From contig NZ_CP009282.1 in the NCBI RefSeq assembly GCF_000758605.1, positions 5,208,001 to 5,272,000 of the forward strand: 64,000 nt of DNA, written 5' to 3'. The DNA is from Paenibacillus sp. FSL R5-0912. Lineage in GTDB: Bacteria > Bacillota > Bacilli > Paenibacillales > Paenibacillaceae. Position 1 is the stretch's first letter. Each line of letters starts with the position of its first letter. Shown here in pieces: positions 42,791-51,222 of this stretch. The notes beneath the pieces are model-generated. The model was not told the origin of the DNA and made no database searches. It was given only the letters and a program-made list of their open reading frames with translations. The position numbers and the translations under genes were made by a program.

Positions 42791-43366
42791 TTATTCCAAT
42801 ACGGCAAGCGTAGTGTTAACGATAGTCTGGAGCTTGTTAATATCCCGGGTGGTTTTGACCATGACCCGCAGCCCGACGAGGGCATTATGCAGATAAGCAG
42901 CAAGCGCGGAGGCCTGATACCGACCGGAGAGCTCACCGCTAGCCTGTCCGTGCTGAATCAGCCGTTCAATGAGACGTTCGGTATTCAGAAAAGCATCATT
43001 CGCTTTGGTTGCTGCTTCCGGATCATGATTGGACAGCTCCACTGCGGTATTCACCAGCAGACAACCCTTGGGCTCGTCTTCACTTCTGTGAATCGTTGCT
43101 TCGAACAGCAGGGTGATCGCAGCTTTAGCCGAGGAAATACCTTCGATCCGGCTCTCCATCCGGGAGGCGTTGATGGCTGCGAACCGCTCCAGTGCTTTTA
43201 TATATAAAGTATGCTTGTCTCCAAATGTGTCATACATGCTTCTCTTGTGAATCCCCATGCCAGTTACAAGATCCTGCATCGAGGTTTTCTCATAGCCCTG
43301 CTGCCAGAAGATATTCATCGCCTTTAACAGTACATCATCAATGTCGAATTCTTTGCTTCTCGCCAT
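42791..43366 (-). CDS. TetR-family transcriptional regulator
   Basis: A 191-residue regulator. The helix-turn-helix is TSMQDLVTGMGIHKRSMYDTFGDKHTL (about 28-55), followed by a helical ligand domain with CLLVNTAVELSNHDPEA, typical of the YxaF/AcrR-like branch. I start at ATG 43366, 7 nt after AAAGGAG. It is divergent from the lipoprotein gene at 43529, and the shared gap carries an inverted TTTACC repeat plus an FNR-type box. Confidence 0.88.
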   Translation of the reverse strand: MARSKEFDIDDVLLKAMNIFWQQGYEKTSMQDLVTGMGIHKRSMYDTFGDKHTLYIKALERFAAINASRMESRIEGISSAKAAITLLFEATIHRSEDEPKGCLLVNTAVELSNHDPEAATKANDAFLNTERLIERLIQHGQASGELSGRYQASALAAYLHNALVGLRVMVKTTRDINKLQTIVNTTLAVLE

Positions 43367-43390
43367 CACCATGCTCCTTTCTGAGTCAAT

Positions 43391-43417
43391 TTTACCATTT
43401 ATAGAACGATCGGTAAA
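43391..43417 (-). promoter_or_regulatory. Candidate TetR operator
   Basis: TTTACC (43391-43396) and GGTAAA (43412-43417) form an inverted repeat with a 15-bp gap containing GAACGATC. A further half-site ATTACC lies at 43422-43427. It is 25 bp upstream of the regulator start, so autorepression is likely. Confidence 0.5.
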
Positions 43418-43430
43418 TATAATTACCAAT

Positions 43431-43446
43431 TGTGAATTGAATCACA
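43431..43446 (+). promoter_or_regulatory. Perfect FNR-type operator upstream of the lipoprotein gene
   Basis: TGTGA-ATTGAA-TCACA is a perfect palindrome. Its centre is 34.5 bp from the edge of a TATATT -10 box (43468-43473) that precedes the lipoprotein gene, nearly the same geometry as at nirB. Confidence 0.7.
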
Positions 43447-43467
43447 TTAATTCCGCACTAGTCATTC

Positions 43468-43473
43468 TATATT
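43468..43473 (+). promoter_or_regulatory. -10 box of the lipoprotein promoter
   Basis: TATATT, with no -35 at 17 bp. A start near 43480 would put the FNR palindrome at about -41.5. Confidence 0.5.
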
Positions 43474-43528
43474 AATTTTAAAGGAAAAATAAATCTACAG
43501 CAACACACACCATAAGGAGGTTATTTAC

Positions 43529-44089
43529 ATGAGAAAGCTCGCAGCAATAGCAGCCGTATTCACTCTGACCCTGCTCGTCGGATGCGGCAACTCGGCCAAC
43601 AACAATGCGGCAAATACAAACACGTCCGCAAATAACGGCAATACGGCCACGGCCACCGAAGCACCGGATGCTGTAACATCAGTCTCCGTCGTTGATAATA
43701 ATGAAGCCTTCAAGAAGGCGATCAGCAAAGACGGCCACTGGATCGCCGCAGTCCTGAATGACCTGACCTTCACGGAAGAGCTTGTGGTAGACGGACAGTT
43801 CATCAATAAGGAAGAGCCGGCCCGCAAAATCGCGCTCTATACCCAGGATGCAGATCACAACATCACCAATTCCTTCACACTTACCGCTCCAAAAATGACA
43901 ATCCGCAGTGAAAATGCCCGTATTCAGGGCGGTACCTTTGTTGGGGATGTCTACGTTGAAGCTGACGGCTTCGCTGTTGTGAATGCTACCATCGAAGGCA
44001 ATGTCTATTTCTCGGATGCCAAATACCAGGCTACCTACACGGCAGCTGACCAAGGCAAGGTAACCGGTGTGACTGAAGTCAAGAAATAA
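43529..44089 (+). CDS. Lipoprotein with a beta-helix-like C-terminal domain
   Basis: A 186-residue predicted lipoprotein: lipobox LLVGCGNS (Cys 19), an Asn/Ala/Thr linker to about 45, then a domain with successive short strands (LTFTEELVVDGQF, SFTLTAPKMTIRSENARIQGGTFVGDVYVEADGFAVVNATIEGNVYF) that read like turns of a right-handed beta-helix. No enzymatic motif. AAGGAGG precedes the ATG. The promoter carries a perfect FNR box, suggesting anaerobic expression, and the TetR gene is divergent. Role unknown. Confidence 0.75.
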   Translation: MRKLAAIAAVFTLTLLVGCGNSANNNAANTNTSANNGNTATATEAPDAVTSVSVVDNNEAFKKAISKDGHWIAAVLNDLTFTEELVVDGQFINKEEPARKIALYTQDADHNITNSFTLTAPKMTIRSENARIQGGTFVGDVYVEADGFAVVNATIEGNVYFSDAKYQATYTAADQGKVTGVTEVKK

Positions 44090-44178
44090 GTTATTCTGTA
44101 CAGGAGGTGTTCCCTTCAGGGCAATCTTGCCGGGGACACCTTTTTGCGGTTTCTACCAGGAAAAGAGGTGCAGAACCC

Positions 44179-45537
44179 ATGTTATCCGTCCGTAAGTCCG
44201 TCATACTCTCCCTATTGCTGCTGCTGTTCTCATCCTGCAGCGGGCAAGAAGAGAATCAACAACCGCAATACCGTATACAGTCCGGCCATGATCTTAGTAT
44301 TCTTACGACTACCGATACGCACTATTTATCTCAAAGCCTGCGGGATCTCGGGCCTGCCTTCAATCAGTTTCTGGCTGCCGGAGATGGTAAACAGCTGGGA
44401 TACAGCAACGAAATGATGGAAGCCCTCGGATACGACATTGGCATCCGTAAGCCGGATGCCGTCATCATTAGCGGAGATCTCAGCAACAATGGTGAAGAAG
44501 CCAGCCATAAAGACCTGGCCAAACATCTGAAGACCATCGAACAGGAGACCGGGACCCGGGTATATGTGATACCCGGCAATCACGATATCCAGAATCCCTG
44601 GGCCCGTAAATTCAAGGGTAAGCGCCAATATGACACGGATTCCGTTACACCTAAACAGTTCCGCAAGATCTATGACAGCCTCGGTTACGATGAAGCGCTG
44701 CTGGAAGATGAGGATTCGCTGAGCTATCTCGCCGCCCCGTCGGATGATTTATGGCTGCTTATGCTCGACACCGCGCAGTACAAGAATAATAAAATTCTGG
44801 GAAATCCGCAGCTTGAGGGCAAGGTGAGCGCTTCGACCCTCAAATGGATTGATACCTGCGGTGAAATGGCTGCGGCACATGATGCTCAGATCGTAGCAGT
44901 CATGCATCACAGCCTGCTGGATCACAGCGATTTCATCCAGGAGGGCTTCACTGTCGATGATAACGGGCAGGTAATTGAAGCCCTGCTGCGCAATAATATC
45001 CATACCACACTGAGCGGCCACATCCATATTCAGGATATAAGTGAATATCAGAAGGACGGTAACAGCATCTTTGACATCGCAGACAGTGCCTTATCGGTAT
45101 TCCCGCATCAATACGGCATCTTAAACTATTCAGCTGCCAATCAGACCCTGGATTACAATACGGCTAAATTAGGGATGGAGCTGTGGGCCGCAGCCTCGGG
45201 CAGCACAGATCAGAATCTGCTACAGTTCAACACTTACAGCGAAGCGAATTTCCGCAAGCGCTCCGCGACCCGCAGTTATTCCCGGCTGACCGCGGACACA
45301 GCCTATGCTAATTACACGGATACCGAGCTGAAAGCGATGGCGGATGTGGTCGGCCGGCTGAATGAGATTTATTTTGCAGGGACCGCCAGTACTGACAATG
45401 CGGCTGTAATCAACACGGAAGGCTACCGCCTCTGGCAGAAGGCCCCCGCCAGCGGGACTAGAAGTTATGTCCTGAGCATGGCTGCACGGGAGCAGAAGAA
45501 CAACCACCAGCTGCATGTACAGCTTCCGGTCCGTTGA
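44179..45537 (+). CDS. Secreted/lipid-anchored metallophosphoesterase
   Basis: A 452-residue calcineurin-like phosphoesterase behind a lipoprotein signal (LLLLLFSSCSG, Cys near 18). The binuclear metal motifs appear in order: TTDTHY (an altered D-X-H), ISGDLSNNGE, IPGNHDIQNPW (GNHD) and MHHSLLDHSD, then TLSGHIHIQDI. It probably hydrolyses phosphate esters outside the membrane; the substrate is unknown. Start ATG 44179 follows AGAGGTG. It lies 90 bp after the FNR-controlled lipoprotein gene in the same direction and may be co-transcribed. Confidence 0.88.
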   Translation: MLSVRKSVILSLLLLLFSSCSGQEENQQPQYRIQSGHDLSILTTTDTHYLSQSLRDLGPAFNQFLAAGDGKQLGYSNEMMEALGYDIGIRKPDAVIISGDLSNNGEEASHKDLAKHLKTIEQETGTRVYVIPGNHDIQNPWARKFKGKRQYDTDSVTPKQFRKIYDSLGYDEALLEDEDSLSYLAAPSDDLWLLMLDTAQYKNNKILGNPQLEGKVSASTLKWIDTCGEMAAAHDAQIVAVMHHSLLDHSDFIQEGFTVDDNGQVIEALLRNNIHTTLSGHIHIQDISEYQKDGNSIFDIADSALSVFPHQYGILNYSAANQTLDYNTAKLGMELWAAASGSTDQNLLQFNTYSEANFRKRSATRSYSRLTADTAYANYTDTELKAMADVVGRLNEIYFAGTASTDNAAVINTEGYRLWQKAPASGTRSYVLSMAAREQKNNHQLHVQLPVR

Positions 45538-45621
45538 TGTTTGAGCATGAAGGATTGCGTTTAATTTAGGGCTGTACAGCAATATCATGACTGCTGAAGC
45601 GCTAAGGAGGATGACAAGCCA

Positions 45622-46524
45622 ATGTTCAAACGCATGGATGAGATTATGATTGAGATTCCGGACGTCGAGAAACCAGATCCGAATGCTGCTGCGGCTGTAC
45701 AGGAACTGCTTGGCGGTAAATTTGGTGAGATGTCAACACTCAACAACTATCTGTATCAGTCCTTTAACTTCCGTTCCAAGGAGAAGCTGAAGCCCTTCTA
45801 CGATCTGGTAATGAGCATTACCGCAGAGGAGTTAGGCCATGTCGAACTCGTCTCCCACGCGGTTAACAAATGTCTTAGAGGTTCCACGGATTATAAGAAG
45901 CCGGACTCTACTCCATTGGATGCTGTAAAAGATGCCCGGCTGTCCTATCACTTCCTGGCCGGAGCCCAGGGTGCCATGCCGTTCGATTCCATGGGTAACC
46001 CCTGGACCGGGGCCAATGTGTTCAACAGCGGCAACCTCGTGGAAGATCTGCTGCATAACTTCTTCCTGGAATGCGGGGCCAGAACACATAAAATGAAGGT
46101 CTACGAAATGACCGACCATCCGGCTGCACGTGCTGTTGTCGGCTTCCTCCTTGTCCGTGGAGGCGTTCATGTGGTCGCTTATGCCAAGGCACTGGAGATT
46201 GCCACAGGCGTCAATGTAACCAAGCTTGTGCCGATCCCTTCCCTTGACAACAAATCGTTCAATGAAGCTAGAAAGTATGAAGAAAAAGGCGTGCATACGA
46301 AGCTGTACACCTGGAGTGATAAGGATTTCAGCTCCATTGACCAGATCTGGAAGGGCACCCATCCAGAGGACGGGCTTCCGCTTGAGGTTATTCAAGGCGT
46401 GCCTGAAGGTGTACCGATTCCCGAGGCTCCCGAGTCCAAGGAGGAATTCGCACCGGGAATCTCGGCCGAGGAATTCAAGGAGATTGCCAAACGGCTTAAG
46501 ATGGCAGGCAATATCAAAGATTAG
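45622..46524 (+). CDS. Manganese (non-haem) catalase
   Basis: A 300-residue di-manganese catalase that disproportionates hydrogen peroxide. The ferritin-like bundle carries ligands in GGKFGEMSTLNNYLYQSFNF (Glu near 35), MSITAEELGHVELV (Glu and His), NFFLECGARTHKMKVYEM and VRGGVHVVAYAKALE. Related proteins occur in the Bacillus spore coat (CotJC, YjqC). The C-terminal tail is acidic and Pro-rich. Ribosome site AAGGAGG. Monocistronic with its own terminator. Confidence 0.93.
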   Translation: MFKRMDEIMIEIPDVEKPDPNAAAAVQELLGGKFGEMSTLNNYLYQSFNFRSKEKLKPFYDLVMSITAEELGHVELVSHAVNKCLRGSTDYKKPDSTPLDAVKDARLSYHFLAGAQGAMPFDSMGNPWTGANVFNSGNLVEDLLHNFFLECGARTHKMKVYEMTDHPAARAVVGFLLVRGGVHVVAYAKALEIATGVNVTKLVPIPSLDNKSFNEARKYEEKGVHTKLYTWSDKDFSSIDQIWKGTHPEDGLPLEVIQGVPEGVPIPEAPESKEEFAPGISAEEFKEIAKRLKMAGNIKD

Positions 46525-46581
46525 ACAGGGCTGGTGTTGACGTATATTTTATGCGGTGAACACAGGCTGGCTGAAATAAAG

Positions 46582-46631
46582 AAGCGGATGTTCCGGAAGC
46601 CCTGAGAGGGCTGCATGGACATCCGCTTTGT
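46582..46631 (+). terminator. Terminator after manganese catalase
   Basis: AAGCGGATGT / ACATCCGCTT perfect arms with an inner AGCCCT-GAG-AGGGCT hairpin, followed by TTTGTTGTG. Confidence 0.7.
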
Positions 46632-46710
46632 TGTGCAGGTTGGCGCAGGAGGAGGTTGCGGATAATCCGCATATCCCTCAAGATTCGCTGAATCCCTGAC
46701 TTTTACCGAA

Positions 46711-46992
46711 TCAGGATTCATAACAGAAGGAACCTGCCGACTGCAGAACACCAGTAATGTACTCCGAAACCCTGACATGCACCGGATGAACCAGATAGGC
46801 TTCCAGATCCGCCATGCTCTCATATTGCACAATCAGCATCAGATCGTAAGAGCCGCTGCGGACATCCACCTCCACCTTCAATTCATGGATTTGGCCGATT
46901 TGACCACGCATGCCCAGCAGCACTTCACGGGTTTCAGCAATGCGCTCCGGGCTGTTGTCCTTCAGCTTGATTAACAGATTATTCGTAATCAT
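46711..46992 (-). CDS. Dabb-family (stress-responsive A/B barrel) protein
   Basis: A 93-residue ferredoxin-like dimeric barrel protein: NNLLIKLKDNSPERIAE at the start, LMLIVQYESMADLEAYLVHPVHVRV in the middle. Members include plant stress proteins and small bacterial proteins of unknown activity. Its ATG overlaps the alkD-like stop by one base (TAATG), so translation is coupled. Confidence 0.85.
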   Translation of the reverse strand: MITNNLLIKLKDNSPERIAETREVLLGMRGQIGQIHELKVEVDVRSGSYDLMLIVQYESMADLEAYLVHPVHVRVSEYITGVLQSAGSFCYES

Positions 46993-48116
46993 TAAACCGT
47001 TCCCCTTTCATTCTGAGGTTCGAGAAGCAGTGATGTGCTTGCCGCTTCGCGGCCATTTACCAGCAGCGTCACGGTATGTTGTCCGGGATAATGCCGGCGG
47101 GTGGTCAGGTCGGCCCAGCGGTGCGTCCGTACACCAGCCAGTCTGGAACCCCCGGGGACTGTTTTGTCTGACAACAGAAAGAGCTTGCGGGAGGTCTTTC
47201 CTCCTGCCTTCACGAAGTCTATCCCGTATTCGATGCGGATACGCACCGGTTCACCTTCCCGGATGGTGAGGGCATACTGCAGTTCGCAGTGGTCACCGAT
47301 CCGCAGCTCAGCCGGTTCTGCCGCGAGGACAGCAGCGGTGACCAGCGGCGCACCGCTCTCTTCAGGAGCATAACCGAACAGCTCCATAATCTCCGGGGCC
47401 GCCTTACGGATCAGCGACCGGCAGCCATGCCGCACAATCCAGTCCGTATTCACATTGTTGCCTTTCCAGCGGCGGGCTGTGTCAATGACGACAGCCGGAT
47501 GATCCTTCGCGATATCGTTCAGATTGTTGGCCACACTCTTGCGTACATAGAGCGACGGGTCCGCCTTCAGCTTCTCCAGCAGCGGCAGCACCGGGGACGG
47601 ATCGCGCTTGAACATCGGCAGCGCCTGGCCCCATGGAAGACGGGGCCGGCTGCCTTCGCTGGCCAGACGCCGCACATGCTCATCCGGGTGCTCTGCCCAG
47701 GCCAGCATCTGAATCATCATCCGCTGCGGGTCCCGCAGCATGAACGGCCTGACGGCGAACTCTGCCGAGGATTTCGGCGTGAACCGTTCCAGCGCCGCCG
47801 TGGACAACTCCCAGTGCTCCTCCCTGCCGCCGAACACCTCGACGAAATCAGGGAAGATCAGATACGGAAACCCGACACAGTCTTTATCGATGGCGTACAA
47901 AATATCTAATGCTTCTTCATAACGCGATGGCAGGAATGCCCCCAGAGTCTCTGTGATCCGCCGCATCCGCGCCTTAAGCTCCAGTTCCTCCCAAGGCTCT
48001 TTCATTGCCGCAGCGGTGAAGTCCTCCGCATCAAATGAACCGTATACGGCATGGATCTTAGTGCCGAGGCTGCGCAGGAATTCCTTGTTGTACATTGCTT
48101 TTAATGGTTCCGCCAT
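46992..48116 (-). CDS. DNA alkylation repair (AlkD/HEAT-like) protein
   Basis: A 374-residue protein built of HEAT-like helical repeats, as in the AlkD family of alkylpurine glycosylases. Family landmarks are WEELELKARMRRITETLGAFLP, then LDILYAIDKDCVGFPYLIFPDFVEVFG and the repeated helices LRDPQRMMIQMLAWAEHPDEHVRRLASEGSRPRLPW and DPSLYVRKSVANNLNDIAKDHP. The last 100 residues form an extra beta-rich domain. ATG 48116 follows AGGAGG. It is coupled to the Dabb gene. Confidence 0.85.
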   Translation of the reverse strand: MAEPLKAMYNKEFLRSLGTKIHAVYGSFDAEDFTAAAMKEPWEELELKARMRRITETLGAFLPSRYEEALDILYAIDKDCVGFPYLIFPDFVEVFGGREEHWELSTAALERFTPKSSAEFAVRPFMLRDPQRMMIQMLAWAEHPDEHVRRLASEGSRPRLPWGQALPMFKRDPSPVLPLLEKLKADPSLYVRKSVANNLNDIAKDHPAVVIDTARRWKGNNVNTDWIVRHGCRSLIRKAAPEIMELFGYAPEESGAPLVTAAVLAAEPAELRIGDHCELQYALTIREGEPVRIRIEYGIDFVKAGGKTSRKLFLLSDKTVPGGSRLAGVRTHRWADLTTRRHYPGQHTVTLLVNGREAASTSLLLEPQNERGTV

Positions 48117-48187
48117 CCTATGATTCCTCCTGCTGATTGTGTTCAGATCACTTGTCAGAACAGCGTAACATAACAAACTGGACAGCC

Positions 48188-48417
48188 TTATGTCACGTTA
48201 AAATGATTCCCGTCCAATACCTTGGCACGGCTTAATAAAATATGCCCAACGACAGCGCCATCCTGCTCGGCAACAATGGACAGCTCCGGCACGAACTCCT
48301 CCGAAGCTCTGATCCGCTCAATCAGCCTGGATTCATCCTCCCGGTTCCGAATGCCTTGACATTCAGTTCAAATACTTGACTATAATCCTGCGCCGCTGTC
48401 TCGGTTCTTATCTGCAT
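48188..48417 (-). pseudogene. Broken GNAT acetyltransferase gene (frameshift and C-terminal truncation)
   Basis: The start is intact (GGAAGGGG, then ATG 48417), giving MQIRTETAAQDYSQVFELNV and ending in stop after TGRMNPG. One frame over, from about 48348, the protein continues NREDESRLIERIRASEEFVP and ELSIVAEQDGAVVGHILLSR, which is the normal continuation of a GNAT protein (family form: KAFGNREDES). One base is missing near 48343-48350. The acetyl-CoA-binding C-terminal half is also gone: a stop at 48188 follows after about 75 residues. Confidence 0.85.
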
Positions 48418-48452
48418 CTGAGTTTCCCCTTCCATAATAACGGTTATGCCGG

Positions 48453-48983
48453 TCAGTTAATCAGGCGCTCCACTTCTTCAATGCTTTTCTTCGCCCGGCT
48501 GTTCAGCGCCCGCTTGTCCTTGAGTCCGAGCTGCTGCAGCTCATGGCCGGGGTCTGTCACCAGCGGCTGTGTTACCACACTTTCTAGCAGTTGCACGGCG
48601 ATCCGGCAGGCGCTGAAAAGCAGTTCGCGGGTAATTACTATTTTATGGGCGCGGATGATGTCTACCAGAGCTTCTGCATACATCAGTCTGACTATACTGT
48701 CTGCGCTCATCAGGTTGCGGGAGGCGAAAGAAGCTGTCTTGTCCACAATGACCGGGTCCTGATAGTTCTTGGACAAGGCTTCAAGCCCGGCAACAGCCTC
48801 CCAGTCCCTGATCGACAGACGCCCGCACCCTTCCGCGATCATCTCCTGAAACCATTGAAGCTCCATTTCCCGGACAATGCCATATTGTTTGTACTGCTTA
48901 AGGGCACCATCACGGTGCATTTGGGCCGGGCTGCCCAGATACCGGATGAATATCTCCCGTGCTTGCCGCGTTTCTGCTTCCAT
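48453..48983 (-). CDS. Hypothetical helical protein
   Basis: A 176-residue all-helical protein that I do not recognise. The N-terminal part reads RQAREIFIRYLGSPAQMHRDGALKQYKQYGI; the rest is a regular series of amphipathic helices (YAEALVDIIRAHKIVITREL), which could be HEAT- or TPR-like. No signal peptide. Start ATG 48983 follows GGAGGG. It is read in the same direction as the broken GNAT and the alkD-like gene. Confidence 0.65.
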   Translation of the reverse strand: MEAETRQAREIFIRYLGSPAQMHRDGALKQYKQYGIVREMELQWFQEMIAEGCGRLSIRDWEAVAGLEALSKNYQDPVIVDKTASFASRNLMSADSIVRLMYAEALVDIIRAHKIVITRELLFSACRIAVQLLESVVTQPLVTDPGHELQQLGLKDKRALNSRAKKSIEEVERLIN

Positions 48984-49241
48984 ACTGCCCTCCACCTTAT
49001 TTGCTATATTTTTTTGTTCACCATAACCATTAACGCCAGGGTAGTATAAACCGTCTTTCTCCCAACACTCACGAGGGAACAGCCACCTTCATCCTTCGTC
49101 CGGCCTTCAAGCACAATTCCGGGAAAATTTTCAACTATTTCAGAAAAGAAATCCTATTTTCAAAACCCGCTATGTGTCGTAGAATAGTGCTTAAGATTCT
49201 TCAACGTTATATTCATATTACAAATGGAAGGGGCTGGGATT

Positions 49242-49469
49242 ATGCCGCAGACACTGGTCCAAAATGCTGATTTCTGGGTTGCCGCTTTATCGCAGACCTT
49301 CGTGTCCGCCTTGCAGCTTGACCCCGATGGAATGTACTCCCAGGTTGGAGTCGGAATTGTAGAGAAGTTCTCCGAGGAATATGTGCGGCTCAAAAGATTC
49401 GACGGCACTGTCTCGCATTATGCCCGCGATATTACCAAATTCCAGCACAATCAAGCCCCACGCCGCTAA
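49242..49469 (+). CDS. Small hypothetical protein
   Basis: A 75-residue protein (MPQTLVQNADFWVAALSQTF...). No known domain; one amphipathic N-terminal helix and a short beta-rich second half (GMYSQVGVGIVEKFSEEYVRL). GGAAGGGG lies ahead of ATG 49242. Its 3' end points at the decayed pectinesterase, with which it is convergent. Reality is supported by the ribosome site and isolated position only. Confidence 0.5.
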   Translation: MPQTLVQNADFWVAALSQTFVSALQLDPDGMYSQVGVGIVEKFSEEYVRLKRFDGTVSHYARDITKFQHNQAPRR

Positions 49470-49489
49470 CAGGTCTATGCTGTACTTTC

Positions 49490-49866
49490 CCCTTTTGGCC
49501 GGAGTTCTCCTGCTTGGGGGAAGTGAATTCCAATTGGATTCCCCACAATGGGCCGATACCGCTACAGCCTGCCCGATGTCATTTCCTTGCCCTGCTCTGT
49601 TCGCTATAATCAGGTTCTCAAGCATCAGCTTCCGGCCGCCGAGGAACAGTGTAGGGTGTAGCAGCGCCTTGGCTTGTCTGTTCATGGTCATTACCACTTA
49701 CCCGATGCCCACTATTAAGATTGGACCGGTATATTCTTACCGCCTCTTCATACACACCTGATATAATATACAGGGTCACCGGCTTCTCCAGCGGATCCCG
49801 TTCAAGTTCATCCACCGCTCCCTTGATACTCTGGTAATCGCAAAAGTCCCGCTTGCCCACCAGCAT
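49490..49866 (-). pseudogene. Decayed pectinesterase (carbohydrate esterase family 8)
   Basis: From ATG 49866 (GGGGGGA upstream) the frame gives MLVGKRDFCDYQSIKGAVDE and VTLYIISGVYEEAVRIYRSN, the N terminus of a pectin methylesterase. At about 49712 one extra A (AATCTTAATAGTGGG for an ancestral N-L-I-V-G) shifts the frame. The second frame continues TLFLGGRKLMLENLIIANRA and GNDIGQAVAVSAHCGES; about 20 residues between the parts are missing. After about 49540 similarity fades, so roughly 60 percent of the gene has been lost. It faces away from the hexuronate operon and shares its operator region. Confidence 0.82.
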
Positions 49867-49962
49867 TGCTTCGTCCCCCCTGAAGAAACAGGTCCTGTTC
49901 AAACCGGCATTCTTTGTCACGTAAATTATACCGCCACTTCACAGTAATATTCCAGATAAATT

Positions 49963-49977
49963 TTAACGTGTGCATTT
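49963..49977 (+). promoter_or_regulatory. Operator word shared by the lacI and uxaB promoters
   Basis: TTAACGTGTGCATTT occurs here and, identically, at 51182-51196. This copy lies between the pectinesterase relic and the lacI promoter, so it could have served both. Confidence 0.65.
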
Positions 49978-49987
49978 CAATAATGTC

Positions 49988-50016
49988 TTGACTTGATGCG
50001 GTTGTAGCACTAAACT
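49988..50016 (+). promoter_or_regulatory. Promoter of the LacI-family gene
   Basis: TTGACT and TAAACT are separated by exactly 17 bp. A further dyad, ATCGTTAACAAT, lies at 50020-50031, just downstream of the -10 box. Confidence 0.6.
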
Positions 50017-50053
50017 GAAATCGTTAACAATTCTATTTTCCCGGAGAGATATT

Positions 50054-51049
50054 ATGATTACTATCAAAGATATTGCACGCGTCGCCGGCGTCTCCCACAC
50101 GACTGTATCCAGAGCGCTGAACGGCAGCCCGCTGATCAAGAAAGTCACCCGGGATAAGATTGAGCGAATCGCCGCGGAAATGAATTATGTACCGAATTAC
50201 AGCGCCAAGAGTCTGGTTACGAAGAGATCATTCACCATCGGGCTGTTCTTCTCAAGCATTGAGCAGGGTACTTCAGCAAGCTTCCTGGTTGATGCGGTCA
50301 AAGGCATTACGCATATCCTGGATGAGAACTACAATCTGACCGTTAACGGAATAGACGGTGTCCATAATTTCAGCAATATTCAGCCCCAGCGTTTCGACGG
50401 CATTCTGGTCATGAGCCAGAGTGATGAGGATAATGCCTTCATCTATCATGTGAAGAAGATGGGCATACCGCTTGTGGTGCTGAACCGCCATCTGGAGGAC
50501 CCGGGCATTATGAATGTTGTAGCCAATGACCGCGAAGGCGTAAAGGAAGCGATTGATTACGCTGTGCTTCAAGGGCACCGGAAGCTGGCCATTATTGAAG
50601 GGAAGCCCGGCTTCAAATCGTCAAGCGAACGCAAGCAAGGGTTCATGGACAGCCTGATTGCAGGCCGTCTGGCGCTTAATCCCGATTATTTCGCTTCAGG
50701 AGATTACAGCATCGAGAGCGGCTATGCGGCAATGACCGCGCTGCTCAGCCTTGAGGATCAGCCTACGGCTGTATTCTGCTCCAACGATGATATGGCCATT
50801 GGCGCGATGAACGCCTGTTATGCCCATAAGGTAGATGTGCCGGGACAGATATCCCTGATTGGATTCGACGATATTATGTTCGCCCGTTATACGAATCCTG
50901 CCCTGACCACCGTCCGCAAGCCCATTGCGGAGATCAGTGAGCTCGGTATGAAAATGCTGATTCAGCTGTTGCAGCAGCCCGAAACAGAGCCGCAGCAGCT
51001 ATTCGTCAAGACCGGCCTCATGGTACGCGATACTGTCGCCAAGATCTGA
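50054..51049 (+). CDS. LacI-family repressor of hexuronate genes
   Basis: A 331-residue LacI/GalR regulator. The helix-turn-helix is MITIKDIARVAGVSHTTVSRALNGS, with a minor-groove hinge region, then a periplasmic-binding-protein-like sensor (RSFTIGLFFSSIEQG, GFDDIMFARYTNPALTTVRKP). Context and the repeated operator word suggest control of uxaB-uxaA-uxaC by a pectin breakdown product such as galacturonate. B. subtilis ExuR and KdgR belong to the same family. Confidence 0.9.
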   Translation: MITIKDIARVAGVSHTTVSRALNGSPLIKKVTRDKIERIAAEMNYVPNYSAKSLVTKRSFTIGLFFSSIEQGTSASFLVDAVKGITHILDENYNLTVNGIDGVHNFSNIQPQRFDGILVMSQSDEDNAFIYHVKKMGIPLVVLNRHLEDPGIMNVVANDREGVKEAIDYAVLQGHRKLAIIEGKPGFKSSSERKQGFMDSLIAGRLALNPDYFASGDYSIESGYAAMTALLSLEDQPTAVFCSNDDMAIGAMNACYAHKVDVPGQISLIGFDDIMFARYTNPALTTVRKPIAEISELGMKMLIQLLQQPETEPQQLFVKTGLMVRDTVAKI

Positions 51050-51181
51050 GTTGAGTGCTGGTTCTGCGCAGTGAATTAACCCGCACGTGCCGGGCTCCCC
51101 GGCTTGCCCCGCTTTGTATTTTCAGCAGACACGAATAACGTCTTACAATGACGCATTTCAGGGTTTGCTCTAAATAAAATG

Positions 51182-51209
51182 TTAACGTGTGCATTTATGA
51201 TATTATACT
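51182..51209 (+). promoter_or_regulatory. uxaB promoter overlapped by the repressor operator
   Basis: TTAACG (51182-51187) and TATACT (51204-51209) are 16 bp apart. The operator word TTAACGTGTGCATTT covers the -35 box and half the spacer, so a bound repressor would block RNA polymerase. Confidence 0.65.
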
Positions 51210-51222
51210 TTAAAAGGAGATC

